Origin: Kitagawia praeruptora
Lineage: Eukaryota; Streptophyta; Magnoliopsida; Apiales; Apiaceae
Assembly (NCBI GenBank): GCA_037693485.1
Contig: CM075350.1
Coordinates: 66,382,001 to 66,446,000, forward strand
Direction: 5' to 3'
Length of the DNA stretch: 64,000 nt
Below the pieces are notes generated by a model. That model did not search any database and was not told the origin of the DNA. It worked only from the letters and a program-made list of their open reading frames with translations. A program made the position numbers and the translations under genes. Below are positions 46,094-55,993 of this stretch, piece by piece. Every line of letters begins with the position of its first letter. Positions within the stretch are counted from its first letter, which is position 1.

Positions 46094-46234
46094 GTACCCA
46101 AAGCATAATCATCGTTTGTTTGTTATTTTTATTATTTTTTACTCTTGTTTACACAATCATTCTACCTATAGATGAGCACAACAGGACTTGTCTCAAGATA
46201 CCTGCCTGATTTGCCTTGATATTCTACTTTTATA

Positions 46235-46485
46235 CTCCCTCCATCCCGGTCATTTGTTTACGTTGTTTGGAGAGTGTTTGGCACGCATTTTAAGGTACAT
46301 TTTAAGGATAGTTCCATAACTTATTTTTAAAATTTTCTTTTTCTGTATAAAAATAGGATTGTTCTATTTTTATACATAAAAAGAAAATTATAAAAATAAA
46401 TTATGGAACTATACTTTATATGCACCATAAAATGCGTGCCAGACAGTCTTAAAACAATATAAAGAATCTAATGGGACAGAGGGAG
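46235..46485. mobile_element. Stowaway MITE, 251 bp
   Basis: CTCCCTCCATCCCGGTC and GGGACAGAGGGAG ends lie between TA dinucleotides. The centre contains AAAATAGGATTGTTCTATTTT-type sequence, so it is a relative of the MITE at 15968-16240. Confidence 0.88.
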
Positions 46486-46555
46486 TATAATTTTCAATAT
46501 GAGTATTGGTTACCTCTTCTTGTTGAAATAAATGTTTAGCTATAGCTTTTTACAG

Positions 46556-47364
46556 GAAAAACATCCAAGGGCCAGTCCCAAAAAATTCAACAGAAAATTT
46601 TGCAGGTAAATATCTCAAATATCTAATTCTTCCATATTGGAAGTGGCCTTACTGGTTTTTACCTCCAGTAGAGCTGGCAATTCGTTTCGTGTACTTAGTT
46701 TCGTGTACTTTCGTGTTTCGTGTACCAAATGGTCGAAACGAAAACGAAACGAAATAAATTTGTGTACTTAAATTCTAAAACGAACAAGAAACGAAACATT
46801 TAGTGTAAATAAGAAACGAAACGAAAAGTACACGAAATATTTTGTGTACTTTCCATTTACACGAAAAATGAACCGAAAATCGTGTACTTTCGTGTACTTT
46901 TCGTGTACTTTCATGTACTTTTTGTGTACTTTTCGTGTATTTTCTATTTATTTTATAAAAAAGGTTAAATATGTAATATTTGTTTATAATATATATTTAT
47001 ATAATTTAAAATATTTATTTAAATATTTATTTATTTCGTGTATTTTCGTTTCGTGTCGTATACCCAAGGGTAAAACCAAAACCGACACTAAATTCATTCG
47101 TGTAATTTCATGTTCGTGTACCGCAAAGGTCAACCCAAACCCGTAATTTTCGTGTTATTTTCGTGTCGTGTACGAAATTGCCGGCTCTAACCTCGAAAAA
47201 TTTCGAGTTGGTGGTTACAATGTAATTGTTGCAACATCAATTGGGGAAGAAGGTCTAGATATCATGGAAGTTGATCTTGTCCTATGTTTTGACGATAGTG
47301 TATCGCCTTTGAGAATGGTTCAGCGCATGGGGAGAACATGAAGAAATCATGCATGCCGAGTTGA
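46556..47364 (+). pseudogene. FANCM-type DNA helicase fragment (two exons, broken)
   Basis: Exon one (46556-46605) encodes KTSKGQSQKIQQKILQ between a TTTTTACAG acceptor and a GTAAAT donor. Exon two (from about 47195) encodes KFRVGGYNVIVATSIGEEGL then DIMEVDLV and PLRMVQRMGRT, the helicase motifs V and VI of FANCM, a fork-remodelling helicase of DNA repair and crossover control. A TGA at 47339-47341 follows where a glycine codon is expected, so the fragment is dead. No other FANCM exons are in the window. The intron holds a hAT MITE exactly at the acceptor. Confidence 0.85.
46669..47189. mobile_element. hAT MITE with CGTGTACTTT repeats, 521 bp
   Basis: The ends TAGAGCTGGCAATTCGT and AAATTGCCGGCTCTA are inverted. 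The flanks ACCTCCAG (46661-46668) and ACCTCGAA (47190-47197) are an 8-bp duplication with two differences. Subterminal arrays of TTTCGTGTACTTTCGTG are typical for hAT MITEs. Confidence 0.88.
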
Positions 47365-47813
47365 TATCCTTTTGTAATTATACAAAGTCTCTTAGGGGTA
47401 TATTGTGACTACTTACTGAATTTTATTATAATGTCTTGTGTAGCATGTACTGCAAGGATCCTGAGCTGTTAATGTTGTGATATCCTTGTTGACATTATAG
47501 TGGTTTTTCAATAGAAATTCCTTAACAATTTAATATTTTAAATCTTGCTGATGGTTGATGATCTAGACTGATAACCTTTTGATTTGAACTTGGTATGTGT
47601 AAAACGTTATCTATCTGGTATGGATTTAAATTATAGCACTTTGTGTTTTTTTATCTTGGTTTGAATCTTGTGTTGACATGAACTGTGTGATATATGATTT
47701 ATGCTGTAAGTGCATGTGCTCTAATTTTTTAATCTAGTTTACAGGACTGCAGGAATTTAGGGGGAGAATTCTCACCTAAAATAAATGGTTCATGATCATC
47801 AAAAAGGGGAGAT
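47365..47813 (+). mobile_element. Probable 3' internal remnant of a Sirevirus, with two polypurine tracts
   Basis: From somewhere after the FANCM fragment the DNA runs to TTTAGGGGGAGAA (47757-47769) and AAAAAGGGGAGAT (47801-47813), the latter directly touching the LTR. Repeated purine tracts before the 3' LTR are a known Sirevirus habit. No coding was found. Confidence 0.5.
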
Positions 47814-49039
47814 TGAAACCCTTATGTTTTGATGATTATTATTCAGCAAGCTGTATTAATATTTATTATGATTTCACCAAGCTGTTTTAAGTTGTACAGG
47901 TTTATTTTAGTCAGACTAACAATTTAAAGTCAGCAAGCTGTTATGGACTATCTGATATATTTCAGCAAGCTGAACATGCAATCAGTACACACTCAGCATG
48001 CTGATTCTGTGCGACAGGAATAACAGATTTTAAGAAGACTTGCATTTATCAAGGAGCTATTAACGGAAATATTTTTAGTTATATTGTAAGGATTCTCTGA
48101 AGTATTAAACCTATCCAGCTCATCATTATTCTCATTTCAAGGAAAGTAGGAGACAACATATTCCTTATCAATTAAATAAGGAAAACACTTGCCTAACTTT
48201 ACCTTATTTATTTGACTATACTTATTCAATCACATTGTATATTGATTCCTTGTCTTCACCTTAATTTCAACCATACGCTCCTCTTGAAGAAAACAAGACA
48301 CCAGCCTCTTCATTTTCTTTCTTCATTTTAACGCTCCATTTTATATGTCATCGACAGGAGCCTCTTGGAGTTGGAATATCAAACACTCTTGTGTACCTAT
48401 AAATAAGTTGTTTTTGCTTCAGTTCAAAATAGAATTCAAGTGCAAAAACCAAATCTTATACGTACACAACTTCGTACCACTTTGCTAAATCCTTAAACCT
48501 CTCAAACTCTCACATACATTCGGTTATATACTTTCAGAGGGTTCACTAGGTTGAGTTGTAATTTTTAAATACTTTGTATTGTTCAGTTGTAAAGATTAGT
48601 TGTTGTACAAGTTTTGGCTTAAGGTTTTGGGTGGGTAGAACTAGACTAGAGGAGGATACTTGGGAAGTATTGCTTAGAGAGTTAGTTCATCACAACAATT
48701 CAACAAGCCAAATTGTAAGCAGCTGGGTGTAAAGGGAGATATATTGTTGAATCTTGTAATCAGTTTATAGTGATCAATAATATATTCTTGTACGAATTTG
48801 GTAAGGGACCAGGAGGTAGACCATAGGAGTTTAGGGGTCGAACCTGGCTAAAAGATTGTTTGTTGCATTTTATTTTCTGCAAATTTCATTCTGCACTGCA
48901 TTTGTATTTCAATTCAGCTTGCTGTTATTAAACTATCAGGTCATATCAGCAAGCCGTTTCTGGGAAAAATCAAAATAGTTCATAGTTAACCATTGTCAGC
49001 CATAATACAACTATTCACCCCCCTCTAAGTGTGGTTTCA
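47814..49039 (+). repeat. LTR of Sirevirus 2
   Basis: The 1,226-bp LTR starts TGAAACCC and ends GGTTTCA. It has a polypurine tract on its left and a primer-binding site on its right. Exact CAGCAAGCTG copies are at 47844, 47931 and 47963, with the reverse complement CAGCTTGCTG at 48915, plus single-mismatch forms at 47876, 47994 and 48947. Confidence 0.9.
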
Positions 49040-49041
49040 AT

Positions 49042-49053
49042 TGGTATCAGAGC
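49042..49053 (+). other. Primer-binding site of Sirevirus 2
   Basis: TGGTATCAGAGC lies three bases after the LTR end. Confidence 0.88.
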
Positions 49054-49097
49054 TTTGGTATACTAATCTTTCTGTAACAGGAATAGTATCGATCGAT

Positions 49098-50612
49098 ATG
49101 GCTGAAGATTATCCTCTCGGTTCATCTAATCACCGTGCTCCTTTGCTACTCGGTACTGAAAACTACAACTGGTGGAAAGATCGCATGAAGTTGCACCTGT
49201 CAAAGGAACCACTAGAATGGAGAGTTGTCAACAAAGGTCTTTATATATTTCTTGACAAAGATAGCAAGCCGAAAGATATAGATGATCTTACTGATGCTGA
49301 ATTGATCAAAGAAAGTTACAACTCCAGGGCAATGAATACGATCATGACAGGACTTTCTACAAGTGGAAGTGATAAAGTCTCCTCATGCAAGTCTGCAAAA
49401 GAAATGTGGGACACTTTGGAACTTTATCATGAAGGATCAACTACTCTAAAGAAAGTTAAACTCAGTACGTTGATGAATGAATTTGGAAGTTTTATTGTCA
49501 AGGAAGATGAGACAATTAGGCAAAGTCAAGCAAGATTTCAGAAAACAATGAATGGTCTCAAGCTGCTTGAGAAAACCATACCTCAAGATAAAATTAACAT
49601 GAAAATATTAAGTGCAGTACCTTGGTCTTATTCGCCTAAGGTGACAGCATTGGAATCTTCCTCACTAATCGACACTATGGATACTTTGGCTATGTTTGCT
49701 GAACTCAAACACTTTGAAGCAAAAATTAATGCAAGTCAAGCCAGATCATCACAAGCTCCAGTTGCAAAAATGAAGAATTTAGCACTTCATTCGATAAACA
49801 GCAAGCTGGAATATGAAGGAGAGTTAGAATCAGATGAGGATTTAGCTCTCATTTCAAGAAGAATCAAAAGGCTCATTGAAAAGAAGAATCAAATGAGAAA
49901 AATTAAAGAAAATCCTTCAGACAACAGAAAAGAGGTCAAGGAATCCAAAGAAGAAACGTGTTTTGAATGTGGCAAAAAGGGACACTATCGAAGAGATTGC
50001 TACAAATTAAAGAACAAGTCAAAACAGCAAGCTGGATTCAAAGATAAAAGGAAATCTAAGGATTTGATGACTTGGAGTGATGACTCTACCTCTGAAGAAG
50101 ACTCAAGTGATGATATGATTAATTTAGCTCTGGTTGGTCTCGATGAAAATGATAGCATTGAAGTGGAAAGTAATGAAATAGACTCAGATGATAACAACAG
50201 TGAGGTAAACTCATTTAATTCATTACCTACTAAGTATGTTATAGAAAAACTAACAATGCAGGAAACTACTGAGGAATTTCTCAAACTAAAGTCAGAAAAC
50301 AACAAATTGAAAGAGAAAAATTCTTATCTTAGAAAGATAGTCAGAGATTTTATGGAAGAGAAAGCTTCAGATGATCATGAATCCACGATTACTAAGTTGA
50401 AGAACAATATAACTCAGTTGGAAGGACTCAACAAAGTGATACTCAGAAGAAATGATCTAATCAAGCAACTCAGCGAGCTGAAAGCTGATATAGAAGCCAG
50501 AGATACTCAAATTAGCAAGCTGAATGAAGAAATAGGATTCAAAGATACTCATATCAGCAAGCTGAAGAAACAGAAGCTTCACAGGAAGTTATACAACAAG
50601 CTGAGAAAATAA
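49098..50612 (+). pseudogene. Sirevirus 2 gag, first part
   Basis: ATG at 49098 is preferred over the longer open frame because the upstream part covers the PBS. The gag fold (GTENYNWWKDRMKLHL, SCKSAKEMWDTLELYHEGS) is followed by a CCHC knuckle CFECGKKGHYRRDC at 49959-50000, an acidic Ser/Asp-rich stretch and a coiled coil. The frame is left at 50612; the natural continuation is in another frame from about 50555 onwards, so a frameshift sits at or beside a CAGCAAGCTG copy. Confidence 0.88.
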
Positions 50613-51037
50613 AAGAACTCGAGGATGAGATAAAGAAACTTAATAAAGGAATGGGAAAATTTGTCCAAGGTGAAGAAACTCTCAAATCAATGATGAAGAA
50701 AGTTGTCGTTCCAATAGAAAAAGAAGGTGTTGGATTAGCATCAACCTCAAAGGAAATTGCTCTCCAATATAATGGAATGCAAGGAATTCCTTATGATTAT
50801 GCAATGCCTTGGAAGATATGTAACAAATGTCAAAAGAAGGGACATCTTGCACAGCACTGTACAACTCAGATAAAATCAGCCTACCGAAATATGAAAACAA
50901 CCTACTGTTATCATGTTGACAAAAGAAGAAAAACAAGAAACCATGAACCAAGATGGATCCAAAAATGGATTAAGAAATCTGAACTACATGATTTATATGT
51001 TTTATCTACTAACCATACCGGACCCAATAAAATTTAG
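50613..51037 (+). pseudogene. Sirevirus 2 gag, second part with second zinc knuckle
   Basis: In the shifted frame the coiled coil continues, followed by CNKCQKKGHLAQHC (50819-50860) and a basic tail ending in NHTGPNKI before a stop. Two knuckles in gag are common in Sireviruses. Confidence 0.82.
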
Positions 51038-51063
51038 GTACCAAAAGGATAAGTTGTTCTTAT

Positions 51064-51410
51064 TTGTTTTATAGGTATGCCTAGCCGCAAAGACAAGCTC
51101 AAAGGAATGGATTTTGGATAGCGGGTGTACAAGGCATATGTGTGGAGATGAATCTCAGTTCATCACTCTCAAAATGAAAAAGGGTGGAAGAGTTACAATT
51201 GGTGATAGCAAAACTCTTCAAATACTTGGAAAAGGCAAAATCGATAACAACATGCTTTCAATTGACAAAGTTCAATTTGTTCAAAGTTTAAAGTATAATT
51301 TACTTAGCATAAGTCAGTTATATGATGATGGTCATAATGTTGTTTTTGATAAAGAAAAATGTATTATCAATCTTGGTACTAACAAAATCCCACTAGTTGC
51401 TAGAAGGGAA

Positions 51411-51452
<42 letters not shown>

Positions 51453-52829
51453 AATTTTGAGTTGCAGAAAATAGCCTGCTGTTTAGCAGCAATTGACACT
51501 TTTCCAAGTCTATGGCATAGAAGGCTAGGACATGTGCATATAAATCAACTCAGCAAGCTGCTTTCAAAGAAGCTAGTACGAGGTTTAACCCAAATGAAAT
51601 ATGTCAAGACAGAAACATGTTCAGCTTGCCAATTAGGCAAACAAATTCGAACTCCTCACAAATCAAAGAACATGGTATCATCATCTAAGCCTTTAGAACC
51701 GTTGCATCTAGATCTTTTTGGTCCGGAAGCATATAAAAGCATTGGAGGTAAACAATACGCATTTGTTATTGTTGATGATTATTCTAGATTCACGTGGCTA
51801 TTGTTTCTTAAAACCAAAGATTGTGCTTTTGAGGAATTTGAGAATCTAATTAAGTTACTTGAGAATAAGTTGAATACAAGACTTGTAGGGATTCGAAGTG
51901 ATCATGGAGGTGAATTTCAAAAGGATTTCATCACCTATTGTAAAGACAAAGGTATTTCTCATGAATTTTCAGCACCCCGAACTCCACGAAAAAACGGGGT
52001 AGTAGAAAGGAAAAATAGGTCCTTACAAGAAACAACAAGGACTCTACTTCAACAAAGTAAGTTGCCAAGGAATTTTTGGGCAGAAGCTGTAAATACAGCT
52101 TGCTATATTCTCAACAGAGTTCTCATAAGACAAATTCTCAACAAAACTCTATATGAATTGTTGAATAAAAGGAAGCCAAACATCAGTTATTTCAAGATAT
52201 TTGGATCGAGATGCTTTATGCTCAAAACAATTGATCGTGACGGTAAATTCGATACTAAATCATATGAGGCTATTTTTCTTGGATATTCTCTAACTAGTAA
52301 ATCTTATCGAGTATATAATTTATCTAAACAAATTGTTAAAGAATCTATTGATGTATCTTTTCAAGAAACTAATAATGATCTGCCAAGAGATGAGGAAGAT
52401 GATGCAGGAACAGGTACAAACAGCAAGCTGAATTCAGTAGAAAATCAAAATGAAGGGACTCAAGCCGAACCAGTTTCTGAATCAAAACAGCAAGCTGATA
52501 TCACTAATCCTGTTGATGACACTTCAGAAAAACTTACAAAATTAACCTTGGAAGAGCAAGAAGCAACTCTAGGTTCTAAAAGGGAACTTCATGTTCAAGA
52601 GATTCAACCTCACAAAATGATCAGAATTGCAGAAGAAGAAGTCATAGCTCAACACTCTCTTCCTAAAGCTACAAGGACGATTAAAAATCACCCTCCACAG
52701 TTAATTGTTGGTGACAAGTCAGATGGAACCAAGACAAGGAAAGCTCAAGCAAATATATGTGCTTTTTCTACCTTTATTGCACAAGAAGAACCGAAAAATG
52801 TGAAAGAAGCATTAAATGATGAAAATTAG
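51064..52829 (+). pseudogene. Sirevirus 2 protease and integrase
   Basis: The protease active site DSGCTRHM is at 51117-51140. A (TA)n run (about 51413-51450) translates as alternating Tyr-Ile inside the protease-integrase linker. Integrase shows LWHRRLGHVHINQL, CSACQLGK, then HLDLFGP, IRSDHGGEF and NGVVERKNRSLQE. An Asp/Glu-rich linker follows and a TAG at 52827-52829 interrupts the passage to RT. Confidence 0.9.
51413..51450 (+). repeat. (TA)n microsatellite inside pol
   Basis: About 19 TA units lie in frame within the protease-integrase linker, giving a Tyr-Ile repeat. Confidence 0.93.
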
Positions 52830-53817
52830 CTCATAGCAATGCAAGAAGAATTGAATCAATTCAAGAGATGTGACGTTTGGGATCTTGTGGAACCACCTAA
52901 AGATGTCTCCATCATAGTTACTAAATGGATTTTTAAGAATAATGTTGATGAATTTGGGATGGTCATTCGAAATAAGGCTAGACTTGTAGCTCAAGGATAT
53001 AATCAGCAAGAAGGGATTGATTTTGATCAAACATATGCACCTGTTGCACGTTTAGAATCAATCAGAATGCTTATCTCCTTCGCATGCTTCAAGAAAATCA
53101 AGCTACACCAATTGGACGTGAAGAGTGCCTTCTTAAACGACAGGCTAAAAGAAGAAGTATACGTAAAACAGCCTCCTGGATTCGAAAATGCTCAGTTTCC
53201 TAACCATGTATTGAAGCTGAATAAGGCACTATATGGATTAAGGTAGGCCCCCAGGTCTTGGTATGAACGTCTAAGTGAATTTCTGATGAAACATGGATTT
53301 CTAATAGGTAAAATCGACCCTACTCTATTCACAAGGTTAGATGGTAAAGATATCTTAGTTGTCCAAATATATGTTGACGATATTATTTTTGGTTCAACTA
53401 ACGATTCAATGTGCAAGTGGTTTTCCAAGCGTATGCATAGTGAATTTGATATGAGTATGATGGGCGATCTGAATTTCTTCTTAGGACTCCAAATCAAACA
53501 GACTCCTGATGGTATTTTTGTTTATCAAACTAAATATGTCAACAACCTACTGAAGAAATATGGGTATGAAAACGTCAAGCCGAAATCTACTCCAATGTGC
53601 CAAAACAGCAAGCTGATTTCGAATGAAAATGGAAAAAGTGTTGACATTCGTCAAGACAGAGGGATGATTGGTAGCCTTTTATATCTAACTACTTCAAGAC
53701 CTGATATTATGTATAGTGTTTGTGTATATGCTCAATTTCAGGCAAATCCAAAGGAATCTCATTTAAGTGCCATTAAACGAATCTTCAAATATCTCCGTGG
53801 TACAACAAATCTTGGAG
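52830..53817 (+). pseudogene. Sirevirus 2 reverse transcriptase, truncated
   Basis: The frame carries NKARLVAQGYNQQEGIDFD, LDVKSAFLNDRLKEEVYV, active-site YVDD (53370-53381), FFLGLQI and GMIGSLLYLTTSRPDIMY. A TAG near 53245 falls within the ALYGLR/APRSWY region. The sequence ends after IKRIFKYLRGTTNLG at about 53814, where a different element begins. RNase H is absent. Confidence 0.9.
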
Positions 53818-54693
53818 GAAATTGGTATCAGAGCAGGTTGATTTCGAATAATCATAAAGATCTGCAATCATTTCTGGTTATAAGGATGGTAATACTAAGA
53901 TCCCCATGCTTAAGAGAAATGAGTATACTCTATGGGAAGTGAAGATGTTGCATCACCTGGAGGCAACAGATCCTGATTATCTTGAGAGAATAAGAGATGG
54001 ACCTTTTATTCCAACCAGAGTTGTTCCTCAGGCAACTGTAGAAGGAAAAGTTGTTCCAGAACACACAGGATAGAAGCCTAAATCTGAATGGTCAGATAAG
54101 GACAAGGAGAATGTTCTTAACCATGCTAAAGTGAGGAACATACTGTTTAACAGTCTTGATTCTGTTCTCACTAATTATGTTCTCTCTTGTAAGACTGCTA
54201 AGGAAATATGGGACAATCTGAAGGTTCATTGTAAAGGAACTAAGCCTGTCAGGAAGAATATGAGGACACTTCTCATTCAATAGTATGAGTATTTTGAATC
54301 CAAGTCTGGTGAGTCACTAACTGATACCTTTGATAGGTTTACTAAACTCATCAATGAGATGGCCATTCATGGCAAATATTATGACTTGGAGGATATGAAT
54401 ACAAAGTTCATGAAAACCTTGCCTGATTTCTACAATGAGAAAATATCTGCAATTGAGGAAGCTAATGATCTGGATGAAATATCATTAGAGGCAGTATATG
54501 GAAAACTTAGGGCTAATGAACTTGATAAGCAGTAGAAGAAGAGCAGGAGTGAAGGAAATATGAAAACTGTTGCACTTACTGCTCAATCTGAATCAAAGAA
54601 ACTTCCAGAGGAACAGCATGATGAGCCTGCTGTAAAGAACTCAAGGAAGAAGAAAAGCAAAGAAAGTTCTGAGTCAGAGACTACTGATATAGA
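53818..54693 (+). pseudogene. PBS and gag of a third Copia element, fused to Sirevirus 2 pol
   Basis: TGGTATCAGAGC (53823-53834) begins this part without any LTR before it. The gag frame then reads GNTKIPMLKRNEYTLWEVKM, KTAKEIWDNLKVHCKGTK and FTKLINEMAIHGKYYDLEDM. In-frame TAGs lie at 54071, 54281 and 54533. The sequence is cut by the CACTA terminus at 54694, before any zinc knuckle. Confidence 0.88.
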
Positions 54694-55315
54694 CACTACA
54701 TGAAAAAGGTCAATAGACATCAGTTTCTGGCCGATGTCTATGTTATTTTGGATGTGATGTCTAGGTGGGAGATGTCTATTCTAGACATCAGTCAGAAACT
54801 GATGTCTGTGCTAACATAGACATCGATATTTCATTCAATACACATCAGTTGTTCTACAAAATAGATTAGATATAATTAATTTTATAAACAACTTGCATGC
54901 CTTATATTCTAGAAAACATATAATAAACTAAGTTATTTTTCACATACACATCACTTTCTTTCTTTGGAAAAGATGTCTATTTGGATATTAGAAATCATAA
55001 TTCTAGCAGATAAAGTGATGTCTATAGTTAGCTTAGACATCACCCTAGACTGATGTCTAATGTTCTTATAGACATCGGTTTTTTCAGAAAAAAACTGATT
55101 TATATTGTTCTCTTATACATCATCCTATACTGATGTCTAATGTAAATATAAACATCAGTTTTTACAGAAAAAACTAATTTATATTTTTCTCTTAGACATC
55201 AGATATTGTACAAAAAATGTGATGTATATCTTTGTTTTAGACATCATTTTTGCCATAATAAAATTGATGTATATTTATGTCTAAGATACTAAAATTGATG
55301 TTATTTTTCATCTTG
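54694..55315 (+). mobile_element. CACTA transposon terminus with subterminal repeats
   Basis: CACTACATGAAAAAGG starts the element, with AGA (54691-54693) as candidate 3-bp target duplication. About 600 bp follow with many copies of AGACATCAGTTT and GATGTCTA in both orientations, the usual En/Spm-type subterminal array. The opposite terminus was not found in the window, so it is either far to the right or lost. Confidence 0.78.
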
Positions 55316-55604
55316 TTACAAATAGATCTTTATTCATAAAAACTTTTAACATCTTTATACACACAATTAATGGAGAAAATTGATTATAGTACATACATTT
55401 AAATTATATGTATATGTGAATATCTCGTGTTACATAGTACTACAGAAAACATCCACAATGTAAACACGAAGACACTGCTGCATGATTGGTTCCATTAATT
55501 ATGTCCATGTAACTCTCGAAGCACGGGTTTGAAGTCATATTGCTACATCATTATGGGCACCAAAAGGAATGGATGAGAGTATGCAATCACAGGATATGGC
55601 TTAC
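55316..55604. other. CACTA interior or flank, no coding seen
   Basis: This is AT-rich DNA leading to the kinase fragment. Nothing else was recognised. Confidence 0.4.
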
Positions 55605-55938
55605 CCTGGATCAAGGTAGCCCACTGTTCCTTGAGCCACACTTGATATATGGGTTCGATCTTCTTCAGCTTGCCTTGATAGTCCAAAATCAGAAACTTTT
55701 GCCCTCATATTGATATCTAGGAGAATATTACTTGTCTTTACATCGCGGTGAATGATACTTGGGTTGCATCCAGAGTGTAGGTATTCAAGGACTGCAGAGT
55801 ATATCAGGTCATAGCTACAGTCCTACTTTACTAGTCAGAATACAACATGAACAAAAGATATTGGGTACCAACCTTTAGCTGCATCTTCTGCGATTCGAAG
55901 ATGAGCTAGCCAATCTAAGTGCTTTTGGTTGCAAGAAT
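55605..55938 (-). pseudogene. Receptor-like kinase fragment (two exons)
   Basis: On the minus strand an exon at 55938-55873 encodes HLDWLAHLRIAEDAAK with a TTACAG acceptor and a GTTGGT donor. A second at 55791-55605 encodes EYLHSGCNPSIIHRDVKTSN, then KVSDFGLSRQAEEDR and SSVAQGTVGYLDPG, with a GTAAGC donor. HRDVKTSN and DFG are the catalytic-loop and metal-binding motifs of a Ser/Thr receptor-like kinase. The family is most like malectin/LRR-type kinases by motif memory. No N-lobe or following exons were found. It probably was captured by the neighbouring CACTA. Confidence 0.82.
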
Positions 55939-55993
55939 CTGTAAGTAACTATATGTTTAAAGAATCTAAGTGCTTCTGGTTGGAAGAATCTGT
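55911..55993. repeat. 47-bp tandem duplication covering the kinase exon edge
   Basis: AATCTAAGTGCTTYTGGTTG and GAAGAATCTGTAAGT-like sequence occurs at about 55912-55946 and again at about 55961-55993, duplicating the exon's acceptor side. Confidence 0.75.

Larger units (their letters stand above)
47814..53817 (+). mobile_element. Copia Sirevirus 2, one LTR, gag and most of pol, 3' part lost
   Basis: The element has an LTR (47814-49039), PBS, gag, protease, integrase and RT in order, all on the plus strand. It is cut at about 53817, in the region between RT and RNase H, where it joins another element. RNase H and the 3' LTR are missing. The 10-mer CAGCAAGCTG is scattered through the LTR and coding parts. 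Stops and frameshifts make it non-autonomous. Confidence 0.92.
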
